Part shown: piece by piece, positions 51,269 to 53,905 of the stretch
Layout of the letters: each line of letters opens with the position of its first letter
Numbering within the stretch: the first letter of the stretch is position 1
Assembly (NCBI GenBank): GCA_049688395.1
Contig: JBAVKQ010000061.1
Coordinates: 1 to 53,905 of the forward strand
Reading direction: 5' to 3'
Source: Prado023 sp049688395
GTDB taxonomy: Bacteria > Actinomycetota > Actinomycetes > S36-B12 > CAIYMF01
DNA: 53,905 nt
Notes under the pieces: generated by a model
Database searches by the model: none
What the model was told of the DNA's origin: nothing
The model's input: the letters and a program-made list of their open reading frames with translations, nothing else
Translations under genes and position numbers: made by a program

Positions 51269-52413
51269 TGTGGCGTCCCGGTCCGGGGCAGAACTGCCTC
51301 CACCCGCCAACCCTGGTCGGCGGTGGGGCCTGCGCGGAACGTTCCGCCAAGCAGTGCGGCGCGCTCGCGCATGCCCACCAATCCGTAGCCGGCCGTGCCG
51401 CGACCGGCCGTGCCGATCAAGCCGTCGTCGTCAACGGTCAGTCGCACCTGATCAGGGTCACCGGTGACGGCCACGGTGACGCGGGTGGCGTGGCGGGCGT
51501 GGCGTCGGGCATTGGTGATGGACTCCTGGACCAGACGGTAGATCGCGGCCCCGACCGCCGGGCTGAGGTCGTCGAACTCGCCGAACAGCCTCACCTCGAC
51601 GCCGGGACGAGTCTGGCCATCGGTGGCGAGCTGCTCGACCTCGGCCATGCCGGGCTGCGGCGCGAACCCGGTGTCCTGGGAGGCGCGCAGGACGCCGACG
51701 ATGGCGCGCAGCTCGGTGAGGGTGCGGGTCGCTGCGTCCTCGATGATGGCCAGGACCTCGAGGGCACGCTCGGGGTGAGAGGCCGCGATGGCACGGCCTG
51801 CTTGAGCCTGGATGGCGATACCCGAGACATGGTGGGCGACGGCATCGTGAAGTTCACGCGCGAGCTGTTCGCGCTCTCGGGCCTTGGCCTCGTCGATGTC
51901 GCGGATGCGGATCTTCTCGCGATAGCGGGCTGCGGCGCCGAGCGCTGCGGCGAACAGGAAGAACGCGTACGCCGCGACCGTCTCGGCCAGGCTGGTGGGG
52001 TCGGCGACGGTGGTGATGGGCAACCAGACCAGGATCACGCCCAGCCCGCCCGCAGCCTGGCGACCGGAGCCCCACCGGTACAGCGCGTAGGTGAGCACCA
52101 GGGTGGCCGAGACGCTCGAGGGCAGGGCGCCTTGCGATCCGGTGCGGATCCTGACGATGTCGACGACCGTCAACGTGCCGAAGGCCACCGCGGCCGCGAC
52201 GAGCGGGTGCGCGCGTCGCCACGGCAGGGCAGCGAGCACCGCGAGCGCAGCGATGAGAAGCAGCGGGAGCGGCGCCATGCCCTGGCGAACCACCGCTTCG
52301 ATCACGGACCAGCAGCTGAGTACTGCGACCATGAGCCAGTCCCGGGGCAGAGGTCCGGGGGGGTTCGCGAGTCGCGGTTCGGCCCACAGCGAGCGCAGTG
52401 CGTCGGGGACCAT
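51265..52413 (-). CDS. Sensor histidine kinase, HisKA_3 type
   Basis: The 382-residue protein has five or six membrane helices (about 25-162) with little outside, then the HisKA_3 dimerisation domain with phospho-accepting His189 (RELHDAVAHHVSGIA) and a HATPase domain ending GYGLVGMRERAALLGG. It resembles the DesK/LiaS-type intramembrane sensors that detect membrane or antibiotic stress. Confidence 0.92.
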   Translation of the reverse strand: MVPDALRSLWAEPRLANPPGPLPRDWLMVAVLSCWSVIEAVVRQGMAPLPLLLIAALAVLAALPWRRAHPLVAAAVAFGTLTVVDIVRIRTGSQGALPSSVSATLVLTYALYRWGSGRQAAGGLGVILVWLPITTVADPTSLAETVAAYAFFLFAAALGAAARYREKIRIRDIDEAKAREREQLARELHDAVAHHVSGIAIQAQAGRAIAASHPERALEVLAIIEDAATRTLTELRAIVGVLRASQDTGFAPQPGMAEVEQLATDGQTRPGVEVRLFGEFDDLSPAVGAAIYRLVQESITNARRHARHATRVTVAVTGDPDQVRLTVDDDGLIGTAGRGTAGYGLVGMRERAALLGGTFRAGPTADQGWRVEAVLPRTGTPQ

Positions 52414-52572
52414 GCGCTCAGCCTAGGCACCCCGCGTGGTCGGCGTATCGGCCGAAAGTACACCAGGGCGACTGTGCCAGCGGCCAGGTCGAATCAGGCC
52501 CCGGGGCCGATGTGCCCACCACCGCGGGGCAGCGATGCTGGGAAGCACCACCCCACTGAGACAACGGAGCAC

Positions 52573-53070
52573 ATGATGAGAGCACGTCGAGACAACACCC
52601 CGGAGCTGGACGACACGCGCCTCCCAGTGCAGGCCAAACTCGCAGCAGCGTGGACGAGCGTCATGTTCCTCTACGTCTACGTGGACATCCTCGGCTTCTT
52701 CGTGCCGGGCAAGATCGACGACATCCTGGCCGGCGTCGTATTCGAGTTCGACATCAGCCAAACCTTCGTCGTCACAGCGCTCACGCTCATGGCCATCCCG
52801 ATCCTCATGATCCTGCTCTCCACGATGCTGCCGGCCCGCGCGAACCGGATCACGAACCTCGTTGTGGCATCGGTCCAGGTCCCCTACGCGATGTTCAACG
52901 CGGCGGGCGAGTCCTGGACGTACTACTACGGCCTGGGAGTCGTGCTGGAAGTGATCCTGCTCGCCGTCATCCTTCGGCTGGCCTGGACCTGGCCGCGGCG
53001 CACCACATCACCGACGGCCACGGCAACCAGCTTGGCCGCAGAGCCACTCCCCATGCAGCGCCAGGGGTGA
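52573..53070 (+). CDS. DUF6326 family membrane protein
   Basis: The 165-residue protein has four helices (about 22-44, 65-84, 90-110 and 115-138) and the DUF6326 features SVMFLYVYVDILGFFVPG and YYYGLGVVLEVILLAVI. The function is unknown. ATG at 52573 with GGAG upstream; the very long open frame before it is antisense to the kinase gene and was rejected. It is divergent from the two-component pair. Confidence 0.78.
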   Translation: MMRARRDNTPELDDTRLPVQAKLAAAWTSVMFLYVYVDILGFFVPGKIDDILAGVVFEFDISQTFVVTALTLMAIPILMILLSTMLPARANRITNLVVASVQVPYAMFNAAGESWTYYYGLGVVLEVILLAVILRLAWTWPRRTTSPTATATSLAAEPLPMQRQG

Positions 53071-53172
53071 CTCCCGTTTCCGCGCCCGACCAACTTCTCA
53101 CCCGCGCCCCATCTGGGCGTTCGCTGCGGGCGCCCAGACCGCCCCGCTCATCCCCCAGGAAGGTCTTCGGTC

Positions 53173-53341
53173 ATGATCGAGGCCCATGAGCTCACCAATC
53201 GTTGCAGCGACACCACTGCCGTGCACTGCCTGAGCTTTACGATCCCGCCCGGAACCGTCACCGGGTTCCTCGGCCCGAACGGCGTCGGCAAGTCCACGAC
53301 CATGCCGATGATCATGGGACTGGACCGGCCGACCTCAGGCC
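53173..53341 (+). pseudogene. ABC exporter ATPase, first 56 codons only
   Basis: The frame begins as a DrrA-type ABC-2 ATPase with AVHCLSFTIPPGTVTGFLG and Walker A GPNGVGKST (34-42), and continues to LDRPTSG (about 56). There the similarity stops; Q-loop, signature and Walker B are absent. AGGAAGG precedes the ATG. The rest of the gene has been deleted. Confidence 0.7.
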
Positions 53342-53420
53342 CGGCATCCTCAGCACTACTCACCAGCGGAGCAGTCGACGACACGGGCGGTCACCTATCC
53401 ATCCGGGCGAGCCTGATCGT

Positions 53421-53486
53421 GATGCCGCCTACGCACTCGTCCCCCTGATGGCCGCCGGCGTCACGCTGCACCGGCGCGACGCCTGA
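53421..53486 (+). pseudogene. ABC-2 permease C-terminal tail
   Basis: The last 21 codons, AYALVPLMAAGVTLHRRDA and stop, are the usual ending of an ABC-2 permease (final helix followed by RRRDA). Only this end remains, 80 bp after the ATPase head, which points to a single deletion across both genes. Confidence 0.5.
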
Positions 53487-53655
53487 CCCTTCTCCACCCC
53501 CAACGCCAGGAGCTGAAGGCTCCGATCGTGCGAGGGGAAGTTGTCGCGAGCCACGAACTGACGTCTCCCTCTTGAGGGCCACGTCGGCTGGGCGCCGGTC
53601 GTGACCTGTGGTTTGCGCCCCTACCAGGCAGTCTGCGCAGGTCGTACGGTTGGGC

Positions 53656-53905
53656 ATGACGACGGATGCCTTGCCCCCCGTGAATCCCGGAGATTGGGAG
53701 GCTGTGCGTCTTGCCCTGGCGGAGCGGGGTACGAGCGGTCGCTTCTGCGGGACCGTGCTCGTGATGGGGCGGGACGGACCGCTGCTGGAGGTGTCGCACG
53801 GGTTGGCCGACCGTTCCTCAGGGACTCCGATCCATGCCGGTACCCGGTTCGCCCTGGCCTCCCTGTCGAAAATGTTCACGGCCGCAGCGGTCCTGTCCGC
53901 GGTGC
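53656..53905 (+). CDS. Serine beta-lactamase-like hydrolase, 3' partial
   Basis: The first 83 codons of a class C beta-lactamase/PBP4*-type hydrolase. FCGTVLVMGRDGPLLEVSHG is the N-terminal strand pair, and FALASLSKMFTAAAVL holds the catalytic SxxK (SLSK). No signal peptide is present, so it may be a cytosolic esterase or peptidase. TACGGT lies 5 nt before the ATG. The gene continues past the window. Confidence 0.8.
   Translation, partial: MTTDALPPVNPGDWEAVRLALAERGTSGRFCGTVLVMGRDGPLLEVSHGLADRSSGTPIHAGTRFALASLSKMFTAAAVLSAV

Overview
The window is high-GC DNA from an actinobacterium. The gene neighbourhoods are typical of that phylum: mshA (mycothiol), a SenX3-RegX3/PhoR-PhoP pair divergent from phoU, carD-ispD-ispF-cysS-rlmB, a DUF2516 gene next to a Lys/Ala-rich protein and its XRE regulator, and many GTG starts. 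Several genes have a TANNNT box exactly 6 nt before the start codon, which suggests leaderless transcripts. The genus cannot be told from the sequence.

Left part (1-25.6 kb), core genome. It begins with the end of an asparaginase gene, then a coupled XRE regulator and repeat protein. A minus-strand run phoU-mshA-ybjN-gpmA diverges from senX3-regX3 across a PHO-box-like array of 11-bp repeats. A lipoprotein gene diverges from carD, which is followed by ispD-ispF, a small membrane protein, cysS and rlmB. A minus-strand carbohydrate locus follows: two paralogous solute-binding lipoproteins, MalF and MalG permeases, a GH13 amylase and an MsmK/UgpC ATPase. Beyond it lie a Pro-rich membrane protein, a second MsmK/UgpC ATPase and a DUF4032 kinase-like protein.

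Middle part (25.65-47.1 kb), a tandem integration array. An intact tRNA-Thr(UGU) gene at 25650-25722 is followed by three more copies of its 3' half plus flank, at 31983, 41893 and 47028. The copies bound three consecutive islands. Paired 11-bp direct repeats sit 115 bp before or 104 bp after the core starts, as expected for integrase arm-type sites. No integrase gene is visible in any island. Island 1 carries an HTH/PIN toxin-antitoxin pair, GNAT, DUF1761, DUF6157 and AraC genes, plus truncated OLD-type ATPase and STAS remnants. Island 2 carries a seven-gene overlapping operon with the gene order of the M. tuberculosis Rv0081-Rv0087 locus: ArsR, then HyfI-, HyfB-, HyfC-, HyfE-, HyfF- and HyfG-like proteins. 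The large subunit has no NiFe-binding CxxC motifs. A decayed CDF transporter lies beside it. Island 3 carries an OGG-fold gene without a start codon, a cold-shock/DUF1294 protein, VOC and LapA-like genes, a headless methyltransferase and an XRE/nucleotidyltransferase pair with a near-perfect palindromic operator touching its start codon.

Right part (47.1-53.9 kb), a decaying accessory zone. It holds a frameshifted HIRAN gene, a twice-frameshifted Fic gene, a DHFR-like reductase, an IS1380 fragment beside a beheaded HicB, an intact NarL-type two-component pair, a DUF6326 membrane protein, an ABC exporter collapsed to the head of the ATPase and the tail of the permease, and the start of a serine beta-lactamase-like gene that runs off the end.
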